Assembly (NCBI RefSeq): GCF_052030545.1
Contig: NZ_JBPDIH010000005.1
Span: forward strand, 186,001 to 250,000
DNA length: 64,000 nucleotides
Direction of reading: 5' to 3'
DNA from: CANMXU01 sp052030545
Lineage (GTDB): Bacteria; Pseudomonadota; Gammaproteobacteria; Enterobacterales; Alteromonadaceae
Made by a program: the position numbers and the translations under genes. Under the pieces are notes generated by a model. It was not told the origin of the DNA, ran no database searches, and saw only the letters and a program-made list of their open reading frames with translations. This document shows positions 44,917 to 54,400 of the stretch, piece by piece; the first letter of the stretch is position 1, and the number at the start of each line of letters is the position of its first letter.

Positions 44917-47900
44917 TTAGTTCTCCTTCTTAATAATCTCTATCGGGTAAATTTCATGCTTGTAAACGCTGCCATTACTCGAGGCAAACGAGGCATTTAA
45001 ATAATAAAAGTGACCATCAGCAAGTTCTGATGATGGTGTTATACCGTCGAGTGAAAATGTCATTTGTGCTTGCCCCGACTGCGTACTTACCGCTTTGGGT
45101 TCGGTTAAAACAATGTCTTTGGCAGGGATCCACTTGTATTTAAATTCGCGTAACCAAAAACGAATACCGCCTTCATCTGAGGCAATCACTTTATTGCCTG
45201 AGCCTGCGTGATAGTTGACCTTAACAGTAAACTTTTCGCCAACCACCAAGGGCTTTTCTTGAAACTGCGCGGCATTGCTAATTTCGATATAGGGTTTAAT
45301 TAGTGGTGCAACAGTTAGACTCACTTGAGCAGCTATTTGGTTATTTTTTGCTGAGACTGCTTCGATTATCGCTTGACCTTGTTGATGCGTCGTCACCTCA
45401 CCTTTTGCGTTTACACTGGCTACATTTGGCTGACTACTGGTCCAGATTAGCGTTTTATCATCAGCATCATCAGGGATTAATGTTGCCTTAATCGTTACAT
45501 TATCGCCTGCAATTAGTTCAGTAGTATCGGCATACAAAGCAACTTTTTGAAGCGGTTTGGCAAACCATGGCACAATAGTTACCTTGCTTTGACCCGCTAA
45601 TTTATTCGTAACACTTTTCGCAGTACTTTTCGCAGTAATGGTTGCGGTTTCGCCAATACGTCCTGTCGCGTGAATAACGCCATTTTCATTGACACTAACC
45701 ACTTGGGGATCACTCGATTGCCATCGTAAGGATTTGTCGGCATGATTTGGCAAGATATTGGCAATCAGTTGTTTAGTGGCATTTTCACGTAACGAAAGTG
45801 TTGCTGGCTCAACATCAATCTCAGTAGGGTCTACTTTATTGGTATCAAATAACTGATCGGCTTTTTTATTGCTAAACACATGACTTTCGCCATTACGCCA
45901 CCTAACAGTGATAGATTCGATTGTATCTTCTTTACCTAAGCCAAAATGAACAATATTGAGTAAACTTTGCGAAAATACTGCGCCCGCAGAACCAACTAAT
46001 TTACGATATTCCTGAGTGGGTGTTTTAACAATAACCTGCGCTGAAATCGCATCAACATTATCTTTGGGTGAATACCCGACCCTAACGAGTGCGTAGTGGT
46101 TATCGTTTACTTTGGTCTTGTTCGGCTGAGTTAAGGTGTTTTCATACAAATACCATTGGCCGTCTTCGCTGCCGTTGAGTAAGTCGATATCGCCATCTAA
46201 ATCGAAATCGAATGCTTGGCCCATATCGCCATTACCCGGTCCGCCAACGTCGTTTGCACCATGCATAGTGGTAATTTCAAATTGATTGCCGTTATTTAGT
46301 AAAACAAAATCTGAAATTCTTGCGCCAATTTGTCCCCAGCGATAAACAAACAAATCTTGCAAACTGTCATTATTAAAATCACCCACAGTAACGCCTAAGG
46401 CATTACCACCAGTAGGTACGTTCCATTGTTTAGAAACATCGGTGAACTTTCCGTTATCATTTCGTAGCAAGATGTCTGCGATATTTCTATTTTCAGGTTC
46501 AAAGCCGAGCGTAACGTCTTTTACACCCGCAAGTGAAAAGCGGAATGTCCAAAATATATTGCCATTGCGCACTAACGCCGACTTCCATTTACCATTGCCC
46601 AAATAGCCAAAATAAACGCCATTTTCTGAAATATCGTCAGGCCAACCTTGTGCTGATGTAGGCAAAATATCAAGTGATTCACCAATATCTAAAATGTGAG
46701 AAGTTTTGTTAGCGCCTAAAAATATCGGGTAGTCTTTGTCGCGAAATGTCCCTTGTGTTAAAAATTTATATTTATAAAACTTTATCGCGCCGTCGGCGAC
46801 AAATTCAAATTCATCTACACCTTTAAAACCACGCGGCTTAATAGAAAATTCTTGGCTAATTGGGTCGTGATCAACCGATGGTGCTTCACCAAAACCGTTT
46901 TCAAAGACTTTACCACGAGCAAGGTATAAGTCTTGATCACCGTCATTATCAATATCGATATCGGCAATGGCCATTACATCATGCAGCTTAGCGACATATT
47001 CAGGCAATTGCTCAGTAATATTGGTGTAGGTAAAATCGCCATTACCCTGCCATATCGACAAAGGGCTGTATAAAATAACATCGTCAATGTGGTCGTTATT
47101 AACGTCAGTAATAAGCGCACGTGACGGCTCTTGATCTTGCAAACCTTCTACAGGAGTATAAGTAAAACGACCGTCACCTAAATTTTTATAGAAAAAATGT
47201 TGGGGTTTAGCGTGGTCTAAGCTGGCTTCATTAATCAGCATTAAATCAAGATCGCCATCAAGATCCATATCAACAAATTTTGCTCCGCGACCACGACCGC
47301 CTTTATCAATGCCAACATCGCCAGTATTTAACACTAAGGTGCCGTTTTTGTTTTGATAAAAGTTCGCCTTTGACGGATTTTTACCATTACCACCGCCCAT
47401 AGTGACCACCAGATCTAAATCACCATCATTATCGTAATCGCCTGCGGCAGTACCATGTAAATCGTGCATAAACCAACGCGCTAAATCTTTACCGTGTTTA
47501 CTTACGCTGCCGTCACCATTATTCCAATAAAGCTTGCTTGGCTCGGCGTTATGATTATTAACAATTAAGTCGTAATCTCCATCGTTATCAATATCGGCAA
47601 CGGTTGGTCCGCCATATTTGATTGAATTGGCTTTATCTAGACCGGCTTTAATGGAGCTGTCTTGAAAATCAATAAAGCTCAGTTCATTAATATCAGAAAA
47701 TGTATACTGATTAATCGTCAATACGGAATCTTTGGCAACTAAGGTCAGCTTAACTGGTCCTAGTTGCTTAAATTTCACCATCGCATTTATTGTTTGCTCC
47801 CCCTTTTTTGGAATATTTAAGCTATCGATAATAAGGCGCTTATTCGCATAAACACTTAAGCTTGCATATTGCGCAGGGTTATTAATAACCAGTGTCAATC

Positions 47901-48066
47901 GCTTAGTTAACGTGCCGGTAACTTGGTATTCGATGTCAGTTGTAGCACTTGGTGTTAATTGTATCGGCAAGGCTACTTGCCTTTCACCACCGCAACTCAT
48001 CACTAACAAACTCGTGATAAAAACAAGGATAAACCTCATTAGATGAGATATTTCTAGAACTTTCAT
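44917..48066 (-). CDS. Surface lipoprotein with FG-GAP/VCBS repeats, ASPIC/UnbV domain and Ig-like domains
   Basis: A 1049-residue lipoprotein: the signal ends in L-V-M-S-C with Cys25. At least seven calcium-binding-like D-x-D-x-D-G repeats occupy about residues 150-640 (such as DIDNDGDYDLIV, GDYDNDGDLDLVV, FDLDGDIDLL), predicting an integrin-like beta-propeller. An ASPIC/UnbV segment follows (about residues 670-760, VGSAGAVFSQ, TVRWRNGESH), then two BIG2-type Ig-like domains (about residues 770-935). It leads the operon of two sulfatases and probably binds galactan at the cell surface. An in-frame ATG at 48039 would give a shorter, typical lipoprotein leader. Confidence 0.85.
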   Translation of the reverse strand: MKVLEISHLMRFILVFITSLLVMSCGGERQVALPIQLTPSATTDIEYQVTGTLTKRLTLVINNPAQYASLSVYANKRLIIDSLNIPKKGEQTINAMVKFKQLGPVKLTLVAKDSVLTINQYTFSDINELSFIDFQDSSIKAGLDKANSIKYGGPTVADIDNDGDYDLIVNNHNAEPSKLYWNNGDGSVSKHGKDLARWFMHDLHGTAAGDYDNDGDLDLVVTMGGGNGKNPSKANFYQNKNGTLVLNTGDVGIDKGGRGRGAKFVDMDLDGDLDLMLINEASLDHAKPQHFFYKNLGDGRFTYTPVEGLQDQEPSRALITDVNNDHIDDVILYSPLSIWQGNGDFTYTNITEQLPEYVAKLHDVMAIADIDIDNDGDQDLYLARGKVFENGFGEAPSVDHDPISQEFSIKPRGFKGVDEFEFVADGAIKFYKYKFLTQGTFRDKDYPIFLGANKTSHILDIGESLDILPTSAQGWPDDISENGVYFGYLGNGKWKSALVRNGNIFWTFRFSLAGVKDVTLGFEPENRNIADILLRNDNGKFTDVSKQWNVPTGGNALGVTVGDFNNDSLQDLFVYRWGQIGARISDFVLLNNGNQFEITTMHGANDVGGPGNGDMGQAFDFDLDGDIDLLNGSEDGQWYLYENTLTQPNKTKVNDNHYALVRVGYSPKDNVDAISAQVIVKTPTQEYRKLVGSAGAVFSQSLLNIVHFGLGKEDTIESITVRWRNGESHVFSNKKADQLFDTNKVDPTEIDVEPATLSLRENATKQLIANILPNHADKSLRWQSSDPQVVSVNENGVIHATGRIGETATITAKSTAKSVTNKLAGQSKVTIVPWFAKPLQKVALYADTTELIAGDNVTIKATLIPDDADDKTLIWTSSQPNVASVNAKGEVTTHQQGQAIIEAVSAKNNQIAAQVSLTVAPLIKPYIEISNAAQFQEKPLVVGEKFTVKVNYHAGSGNKVIASDEGGIRFWLREFKYKWIPAKDIVLTEPKAVSTQSGQAQMTFSLDGITPSSELADGHFYYLNASFASSNGSVYKHEIYPIEIIKKEN

Positions 48067-48088
48067 AACAACTCTTGATTTAATGTTA

Positions 48089-48100
48089 ATTGTTTACAAC
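48089..48100. promoter_or_regulatory. Operator-like palindrome ATTGTTTACAAC upstream of the lipoprotein/sulfatase operon
   Basis: A copy of the ATTGTTAACAAT palindrome with changes at one central and one outer base, 22 bases before the minus-strand start codon, suited to repression. Confidence 0.55.
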
Positions 48101-48242
48101 TTACACTTGTTGCTATTTTTTTACTAGCGTTTTATTTAACCACTCAATTAATTACGAGAAACAATCACCTAGTCTGTATTTTTATATAAATGATAAATTT
48201 GTATAAAAATAAATATTGTCAAAACACATTAAATGATCAATT

Positions 48243-48254
48243 ATTGTTAACAAT
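48243..48254. promoter_or_regulatory. Operator palindrome ATTGTTAACAAT upstream of the PhyH-like gene
   Basis: A perfect 12-bp palindrome, 21 bases before the plus-strand ATG at 48276. It is 154 bases from the site at 48089 on the other side of the divergent region. Confidence 0.68.
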
Positions 48255-48275
48255 TTACAGAGAAGGAGTTAATTT

Positions 48276-49037
48276 ATGAATAAATTACTGATAACAGATA
48301 AACAAGTTGAAGATTTTAACCGCGATGGCTATGTCATAATCAAAGGTTTTTACAACCAAGAAGAAGTGCAAAAACTACAAGATAAAGCCTTTAATGATGA
48401 CAGCTTATACGAGCGCGCTTGGGATAAAAAAGATGCCTCAGGTACGGTCAGTAAAGTATGTTTATGGCAAGAGCTAGGCGATGATTTTTATTCGATGTTT
48501 TCACGCGGCAAACGCTTAACCGATTCTGTAGAAAAAATATTGGGAGAGCCGGTATTTCATACCACCACCAAAATAATGATGAAAGAACCACTTGTTGGCG
48601 GCGCTTGGGAGTGGCATCAAGATTATGGCTATTGGGCAACCGATAATTTTCATCTCTACCCTAAACTGGTTAGCTGCATGATCGCCATTAATAAAGCCAC
48701 TGTTGAAAACGGCTGTTTAGAAGTATTAAAAGGCTCACATCATATTGGTCGTATCAATCACAATAAAACCGGTGATCAAAAAGGCGCAGACATGACATTT
48801 GTAGAGGAAGCGTTAAAGCATCATGAATTAGTGAAAGTCGAACTAGAGCCCGGCGATACCTTGTTTTTCCACTGTAATTTATTACACAAGTCCAATCAAA
48901 ATCGCTCAACGGAACCTCGTTGGGTTATGATCCCAGCCTACTGCGCTGAAAGTGCCAAGCCGTTTAAAGAAAACTCGTTGCAATATCGTCCGTTGCACAA
49001 GGTTGAAGACAGTGAAATTTTAGCGTGGCAAGCATAA
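48276..49037 (+). CDS. Phytanoyl-CoA dioxygenase (PhyH)-like Fe(II)/2-oxoglutarate oxygenase
   Basis: A 253-residue non-haem iron oxygenase. The facial triad is His114 and Asp116 (EWHQDYG) with His204 (NLLHKSNQNRS); Arg215 probably binds 2-oxoglutarate. AAGGAG lies with good spacing before the ATG. It stands alone on the plus strand between minus-strand operons, with the locus operator directly upstream and a terminator behind it. PhyH-like enzymes hydroxylate or oxidatively dealkylate varied small molecules; a role on a methylated or otherwise modified galactose is possible but not shown. Confidence 0.87.
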   Translation: MNKLLITDKQVEDFNRDGYVIIKGFYNQEEVQKLQDKAFNDDSLYERAWDKKDASGTVSKVCLWQELGDDFYSMFSRGKRLTDSVEKILGEPVFHTTTKIMMKEPLVGGAWEWHQDYGYWATDNFHLYPKLVSCMIAINKATVENGCLEVLKGSHHIGRINHNKTGDQKGADMTFVEEALKHHELVKVELEPGDTLFFHCNLLHKSNQNRSTEPRWVMIPAYCAESAKPFKENSLQYRPLHKVEDSEILAWQA

Positions 49038-49081
49038 GCTAAAGCTTGTCTTGTCTGTCTTGTAAAGGTTAAAAAAACAAT

Positions 49082-49121
49082 AAAAAAGGTTTTGCTCGTT
49101 AATTAGCAAAACCTTTTTTTT
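49082..49121. terminator. Bidirectional terminator between PhyH-like and propeller genes
   Basis: Stem AAAAAAGGTTTTGCT / AGCAAAACCTTTTTTT with an 8-base loop, between convergent genes; A-run and T-run on its two sides. Confidence 0.88.
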
Positions 49122-49164
49122 GTTTCTTCAAAGGCACTAATTTGGCTAAGAAGTTAGCTCACCA

Positions 49165-50241
49165 CTAAGTACTTTTAATGCGCTCAAGTTTGTACGGATA
49201 GCTATTGTCTGCTTGCCATTGACCAACGTACAAATTGCCATCTTGGTCTGCAATCACGCCATGAGCATGTTTAAAGAGCTGCCAATTAGTCGTTAACGGC
49301 TGTAGTTCGCCATGAATATATTCTGGCGGCTGAGCGCCAATGGTGCTAATGACCTTATTTTCTTTGTCAAAAATACATAAGAAACCAGAATCAGCCACGT
49401 TACTATTGTCTATGTCTGACCAACAAACCGCAGCCACAAAATAGTCGCCCATAAATACCGGGCCATGGATCCACGCGCCTGGCGTTTCAATCGTAAACAG
49501 ATACTCACCTTGCAGTGAAAATGCTTTTAAACACTGCTCTGCTCTAGAGCTAACAATCAGCTTAATTTGCTCAGCATCTCGTTTATCAAGCGCTATGCCA
49601 TGAGCGTTATGTAAATTTTGTTGATTATTTTTATTGTCGTGCCCGCCCCAATGATCAATATATTGACCGCGATTGTTATAGTGAATGACATAGTCTGAGC
49701 CATAACCGTCAGTTACGTAGATATCACCATTGTCAGCAACGGCAATATCTGTTGGATTAAACGGCATATCAGGGCGATAAATGCCAATAGTTTGCGGATG
49801 ACCTAAGGTAAAAATTACCCGACCATCGAGCGTTAATTTGGTAATTGAACCCGATTGAGGGATAACACGATTATAAGGAGAATCCCACGCCTCAGTTGAA
49901 ACGCCATCCCAATGTCGGTTTACTTTCCAGCCGCTGTCAACAAGGTAAATAAACTCATAATCACCTTCTTGAACAATTTCAATCGCGTGTAACCCCGGGT
50001 ACTCTGTGCCCCAAGTATCTAATAAGTTACCATCAGCATCGTAAACAATAACGTTATTTTTAGGTTGGTCGGTTGCCATATAAATACGACCTGCTTTATC
50101 TATGGCAAAGTCATGACAATTTTCAACGGGGTATTTCTGCGGATCTAACTCGCCCCAATGACAATTAACTTGATAGGTAAACTCGCCTTGCCCAACAATT
50201 TGTCCATGTGGGTCAAGGCTTGTTGTTGCTTGCTGCGTCAT
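49165..50241 (-). CDS. NHL-type beta-propeller protein, probably cytoplasmic
   Basis: A 358-residue propeller without signal peptide. NHL-type blades recur: CHDFAIDKAGRIYMATDQ near residue 43, NPTDIAVADNGDIYVTDGYGSDYV near residue 167 (in two parts) and HAHGVIADQDGNLYVGQW near residue 325. Conserved His and Asp residues at blade starts resemble peptidyl-alpha-hydroxyglycine lyase-type propellers, but catalytic function cannot be assigned. It is the last gene of the anhydrogalactose operon, 9 bases after the sugar porter, so a sugar lactonase, epimerase or sensor role is conceivable. Confidence 0.72.
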   Translation of the reverse strand: MTQQATTSLDPHGQIVGQGEFTYQVNCHWGELDPQKYPVENCHDFAIDKAGRIYMATDQPKNNVIVYDADGNLLDTWGTEYPGLHAIEIVQEGDYEFIYLVDSGWKVNRHWDGVSTEAWDSPYNRVIPQSGSITKLTLDGRVIFTLGHPQTIGIYRPDMPFNPTDIAVADNGDIYVTDGYGSDYVIHYNNRGQYIDHWGGHDNKNNQQNLHNAHGIALDKRDAEQIKLIVSSRAEQCLKAFSLQGEYLFTIETPGAWIHGPVFMGDYFVAAVCWSDIDNSNVADSGFLCIFDKENKVISTIGAQPPEYIHGELQPLTTNWQLFKHAHGVIADQDGNLYVGQWQADNSYPYKLERIKST

Positions 50242-50250
50242 TAGCTACGC

Positions 50251-51828
50251 CTACCCTTTGGCTTTGGCAGCTAATAAGGCTTCAACTTGTTCTATCGAAC
50301 AGTTCTTCGTTTCTGGCAAGTAACGGTATAACAAATATAGACCAACAATACCGGCAATCGCATACGATAAAAAGATATCGCCCGAGCCCATGTGTTTTAA
50401 CTGCCACGGGAAAAACTTTTGCATAAAATACGATATCGTACTTGAGATAAACGCAAACATTGGAATAGCAACGCCACGAATTTGTGTTGGCACGATTTCA
50501 GAAAAAACAACCCACATAATAGGTCCAATCGATAAGTGAAATGCAGCAATAAAGCCAATAACACCAAATAACACGAGCATGGCATTAATGGAAATAACCG
50601 ATTGAATAATTTCACTTGAGTGAGCGCGAAACACCGATTTGCCCATCGCCGCAATTGCCGCATCTTTAAATTCAGTATCGCTGTCAAAGGTTTGATTCAA
50701 TAGCGGTGCTAACTGCTCGGCCGTTATTTCGGTCGTGCTAGTTAACTGAATAACATCGTCTTGCTCTAATGTGTAGCTTGCTTGATAAAATGCAGTAACA
50801 CACATCATTAAACAAACCACTGACGCAATTAAGCCACCATTTACCAAAGGACGACGCCCTATACGGTCAACCAATACAATAGCTAACGCGGTAAAAACAA
50901 AACTAACAACACCAATAATTAAGCTTTGAGCAAACGCTGCATTAGTACCAATACCCGTTTGTTCAAAAACAAGTGGCGCATAGAATAGAATTGGGTTTAC
51001 ACCCGTTAACGGTTGCACCGCAGCAAAAATAACGCCCACTAAAATGGCTAAACGAAATTTAGCACTAGTAAGTTGCTTAATTTGTTGCCAAATACTGCCA
51101 TCATCTTCACTAGGTTTGTCGTTTTCAATGCTTTCTTTAATTGCGCTAATTTCGCTATCAATTTTTTCTGTTGGCATTAATTTCGCTAAACTTGCACGTG
51201 CCTGTTGTTCACGATTTTTGCTCATAAACCAACGAGGACTTTCAGGAATGAAGGTTAGTAATATTCCCCAAATCAGTGCTGGAACAATTTCCATTGCCAG
51301 CATCCAACGCCACAAACCTTGCTCGTTTAACCAGCTGCTTTCACCATCAGCGATATTCACTAACATATAGTTAGAAAAATAAGCTGTGGTTAAACCAACA
51401 ACGATCATAATTTGGTTCATCGATACCAATTTGCCGCGCTGATCAGAAGGAGCAATTTCACCAATGTACATAGAAGCTAACGACAAAGAGGTAAACGCTA
51501 AACCGCCAAGAAAACGTGCCGCGACAAGTGTTTCGTAACTCGGTGCAATCGCAGATGTAATGGCGGAGACTATATATAAGAGCGCGATGAGGATAAGTGT
51601 TTTTTTACGGCCAAATGCTTCACAAATAACGCCCGTAACTACTAATGCGATAAGTACACCGAGTGCCGGAGCACTAACGACATTGCCAATTTGCATATCG
51701 TCTAACGCAAATTCAATGGCAATATATTTTAAGGTGCCTGAGATAACCGCAGCATCTAAACCAAAGACAAATCCACCTAAGGTGACAATGGCCGCGTAGG
51801 TAAATGCAGCCTTGGTATATTTATTCAT
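50251..51828 (-). CDS. MFS sugar porter
   Basis: A 525-residue 12-helix transporter of the sugar porter family. Signatures are G-R-K-K-T near residue 73, PESPRWF near residue 195, D-R-I-G-R-R-P-L near residue 330 and PETKN at the C-terminus. An unusually long loop of about 70 residues lies between helices 8 and 10 region (about residues 350-415). It should bring a neutral monosaccharide, here 3,6-anhydro-L-galactose or galactose, into the cytoplasm. It is 300 bases downstream of the aldehyde dehydrogenase gene, with its own possible promoter. Confidence 0.9.
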   Translation of the reverse strand: MNKYTKAAFTYAAIVTLGGFVFGLDAAVISGTLKYIAIEFALDDMQIGNVVSAPALGVLIALVVTGVICEAFGRKKTLILIALLYIVSAITSAIAPSYETLVAARFLGGLAFTSLSLASMYIGEIAPSDQRGKLVSMNQIMIVVGLTTAYFSNYMLVNIADGESSWLNEQGLWRWMLAMEIVPALIWGILLTFIPESPRWFMSKNREQQARASLAKLMPTEKIDSEISAIKESIENDKPSEDDGSIWQQIKQLTSAKFRLAILVGVIFAAVQPLTGVNPILFYAPLVFEQTGIGTNAAFAQSLIIGVVSFVFTALAIVLVDRIGRRPLVNGGLIASVVCLMMCVTAFYQASYTLEQDDVIQLTSTTEITAEQLAPLLNQTFDSDTEFKDAAIAAMGKSVFRAHSSEIIQSVISINAMLVLFGVIGFIAAFHLSIGPIMWVVFSEIVPTQIRGVAIPMFAFISSTISYFMQKFFPWQLKHMGSGDIFLSYAIAGIVGLYLLYRYLPETKNCSIEQVEALLAAKAKG

Positions 51829-52011
51829 TACAACCCTTATTGACTGCTCAGCACCTTTGTAAATGTCGGCAGCTTATTATAATAATTTTAGTTTTAGTCG
51901 AGTGTAATTTATCAATAAAAACATAAAACTAGATAGCTTATACTGATAATTATCACCGAGTTTTTTTATGCGTTTTGTAAAGTTTTCTAATCGTTATTGA
52001 TGGCAATTAAG

Positions 52012-52064
52012 TGCCTGTTCTAACATTGCCAATATCGCTAATGGTATTGATGTTAAAACAGGCA
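52012..52064. repeat. Long interrupted inverted repeat in the 300-base gap upstream of the sugar porter
   Basis: The arms TGCCTGTT / AACAGGCA, TAACAT / ATGTTA and CAATA / TATTG nest around a 10-base loop, with small bulges. The element lies 64 bases beyond the aldehyde dehydrogenase stop and 183 bases before the porter start. There is no T-tract, so it could be an mRNA stability or attenuation hairpin. The remainder of the gap (51829-52128) is AT-rich with no ORF. Confidence 0.5.
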
Positions 52065-52128
52065 TCAACTCATAAAAATGCAGCGACCTAATATGCCAAT
52101 CACTGCTAAACGGGGGGAACCGTTAAAA

Positions 52129-53595
52129 CTACTTGGTTTCTTTTAAATAAACGGTTTTCTTCTCTAGGTATTGTTCAAGACCGAATTTACCGTCTTCACC
52201 ACCGAAACCACTTTGCTTCCAACCATTGTGGAAACCTTGATGCTGTTCACCCATACCACGGTTTACGTAAACTTCACCAACTTCTAAATCGTTAATAGCT
52301 TTATTAATATCAAAATAATTCTGCGTATAAACATAAGCACTTAATCCGTAAATACTGTCGTTACAGTATTCAATCGCTTGATCCATGCTAGCAACTTTAA
52401 CAATAGGTAAAATTGGGCCAAACGTTTCTTCATGAACGGCAATGTTGTCTTGCTTAACGTCAACCAATAGCGTTGGTTCGTACCAACAACCACCTTCAAA
52501 ACCATCAACTTGCGCAGTTTTACCACCAGTGGCTACAACAGCGCCTTGCTTAATGCTTTCTTGTACGATGTGGTCAATATTATCGATTTCACGTTGATTA
52601 CACTTAGGACCCATTTGCGTTTCTGGGTTCATAGGGTCGCCAACTTTTAATGACTTAACCGCTGGTAGGAATTTGTCCATGAACTTTTCATAAACATTTT
52701 CATGCACATATAAACGTTCAACACAGGTACACACTTGACCACAGTTGGCAAAGCGTCCCCAAAGTGCGCCTTCAACTGCTTGGTCTAAGTCGGCGTCGTC
52801 CATTACCACCATAGGCGCTTTTCCGCCTAGCTCTAACATAACTGGCGTCATATATTCAGCGCTAGTCTTGTAGATCATTTTGCCGGCAACTGTAGAGCCC
52901 GTCATCGTGATCATCTTGGTAATTGGGCTTTCACATAGTGCTTGACCAACTACCGAGCCTGAACCATTAATCACGTTTAAGACACCAGCAGGAATCCCAG
53001 CTTCGTTGGCTAAACGACCTAATTCTGTAGTCGCAAGTGGTGTTTCTTGGGTTGGTTTTAAAACAATTGAATTACCGGTAATTAGCGCCGGACCAATTTT
53101 TCGACCCGCAAGTGCTAATGGAAAATTCCACGCGGTAATGCCAACAACAACGCCACGAGGTACTTTATGAATGTAAATTTTTTCATCTTGATTATCAGAC
53201 GGTAAAATATCACCTTCAATGGTTAGCGCGTTGTCGCAAGCGTAATCAATAAACGTAGCCGTTACATCAACTTCCATTTCAGCAACCGACAATAATTTAC
53301 CTTGTTCAGCAACTAGCATAGGTGCAAGAATGGCTTTGTTTTCACGAATTTTATTGGCAAAATTGCGAAGAATGCTTTGGCGACTACGCGCAGTAAGTTT
53401 TGCCCACGCTTTTTGCGCTTGATTGGCAACCTCTAACGAATATTGTGCATCTTCTGCACAACCTTTTGGAATTTCGCCAATTTTTTCGCCCGTTGACGGG
53501 CTTAAAATATCAATAATGCCGTCAGCTTTTGATGAAACATATTCACCATTGATGAAGTTAACATTATTTTTAAAACTAAGATTTGAGACACTCAT
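52129..53595 (-). CDS. Aldehyde dehydrogenase, probable 3,6-anhydro-L-galactose dehydrogenase
   Basis: A 488-residue NAD(P)-dependent aldehyde dehydrogenase, similar to lactaldehyde/glycolaldehyde dehydrogenase. From the ATG at 53595: AWNF at 155-158, Lys180 (IVLKP), catalytic base Glu255 (LELGGKAP) and nucleophile Cys289 (CGQVCTC). The upstream ATG at 53622 would overlap the SDR gene and is less likely. In agar-degrading bacteria an enzyme of this family oxidises 3,6-anhydro-L-galactose to anhydrogalactonate, the substrate of the cycloisomerase encoded in this operon, so that is the best assignment. Confidence 0.83.
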   Translation of the reverse strand: MSVSNLSFKNNVNFINGEYVSSKADGIIDILSPSTGEKIGEIPKGCAEDAQYSLEVANQAQKAWAKLTARSRQSILRNFANKIRENKAILAPMLVAEQGKLLSVAEMEVDVTATFIDYACDNALTIEGDILPSDNQDEKIYIHKVPRGVVVGITAWNFPLALAGRKIGPALITGNSIVLKPTQETPLATTELGRLANEAGIPAGVLNVINGSGSVVGQALCESPITKMITMTGSTVAGKMIYKTSAEYMTPVMLELGGKAPMVVMDDADLDQAVEGALWGRFANCGQVCTCVERLYVHENVYEKFMDKFLPAVKSLKVGDPMNPETQMGPKCNQREIDNIDHIVQESIKQGAVVATGGKTAQVDGFEGGCWYEPTLLVDVKQDNIAVHEETFGPILPIVKVASMDQAIEYCNDSIYGLSAYVYTQNYFDINKAINDLEVGEVYVNRGMGEQHQGFHNGWKQSGFGGEDGKFGLEQYLEKKTVYLKETK

Positions 53596-53599
53596 GGTT

Positions 53600-54373
53600 T
53601 TATCTTCCCATCCATCCGCCATCTACTAACAAGATAGCGCCATTTACATAACTTGCGGCTTCAGAGGCTAAAAATACAGCCGGGCCTTTAAAGTCTTCCG
53701 GGTTACCCCAACGACCTTGTGGAATGCGCCCTAAAATTTGAGCTGAACGCTCAGGATCATTGCGCAGCGCTTCGGTATTATCAGTATCAATATAACCCGG
53801 CGCAATGGCGTTAACATTTACGCCCTTACCTGCCCACTCGTTAGACAACGCCATAACAAGCTGACCAATTGCACCTTTACTCGCCGCATAGCCAGGTACG
53901 GTAATGCCGCCTTGAAACGTTAACAATGATGCGGTGAAAATAATTTTACCCGCGCCACGTGCAACCATGTCTTTACCTATTTCACGACTTAAAATGAACT
54001 GCGAATTAAGGTTAACGTCGATCACATTATCCCATAAATCATCACCATGCTCTGCAGCAGGGGCACGTAAAATCGTACCAGCGTTATTCACTAGAATATC
54101 AATTTTAGGAAAATCACTTTTTACTTGTTCAATAAACGAATATAACGCATCTCGGTTACTAAAATCACATTGATAGGCTTTAAAGTTACGCCCTAAAGCA
54201 TTCACTTCTTTTTCAACTTGTGAACCTTCAAGCTCTAAGCTAGCAGATACACCAATAATATCGGCGCCTGCTTCGGCTAAACCTAATGCAATGCCTTTAC
54301 CAATACCGCGCTTACAACCAGTAACGAGTGCGACTTTGCCAGTTAAACTAAACTTTTCTAACATGTTATTCAT
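53600..54373 (-). CDS. KduD-like SDR, probable 2,5-diketo-3-deoxy-hexonate reductase
   Basis: A 257-residue SDR with cofactor motif TGCKRGIG (18-25), NNAG near 96-99, and catalytic Ser149, Tyr162 and Lys166. It has the KduD signatures FQGGITVPGYAASKGAIGQL and DNTEALRNDPERSAQILGRI. KduD reduces 2,5-diketo-3-deoxygluconate to 2-keto-3-deoxygluconate. In the anhydrogalactose pathway such a step converts 2,5-diketo-3-deoxy-L-galactonate to KDG after the zinc dehydrogenase has oxidised C5. Both genes are neighbours here, 27 bases apart. Confidence 0.83.
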   Translation of the reverse strand: MNNMLEKFSLTGKVALVTGCKRGIGKGIALGLAEAGADIIGVSASLELEGSQVEKEVNALGRNFKAYQCDFSNRDALYSFIEQVKSDFPKIDILVNNAGTILRAPAAEHGDDLWDNVIDVNLNSQFILSREIGKDMVARGAGKIIFTASLLTFQGGITVPGYAASKGAIGQLVMALSNEWAGKGVNVNAIAPGYIDTDNTEALRNDPERSAQILGRIPQGRWGNPEDFKGPAVFLASEAASYVNGAILLVDGGWMGR

Positions 54374-54400
54374 TTCTACAACCTTGTGGTTAATCTTTAA

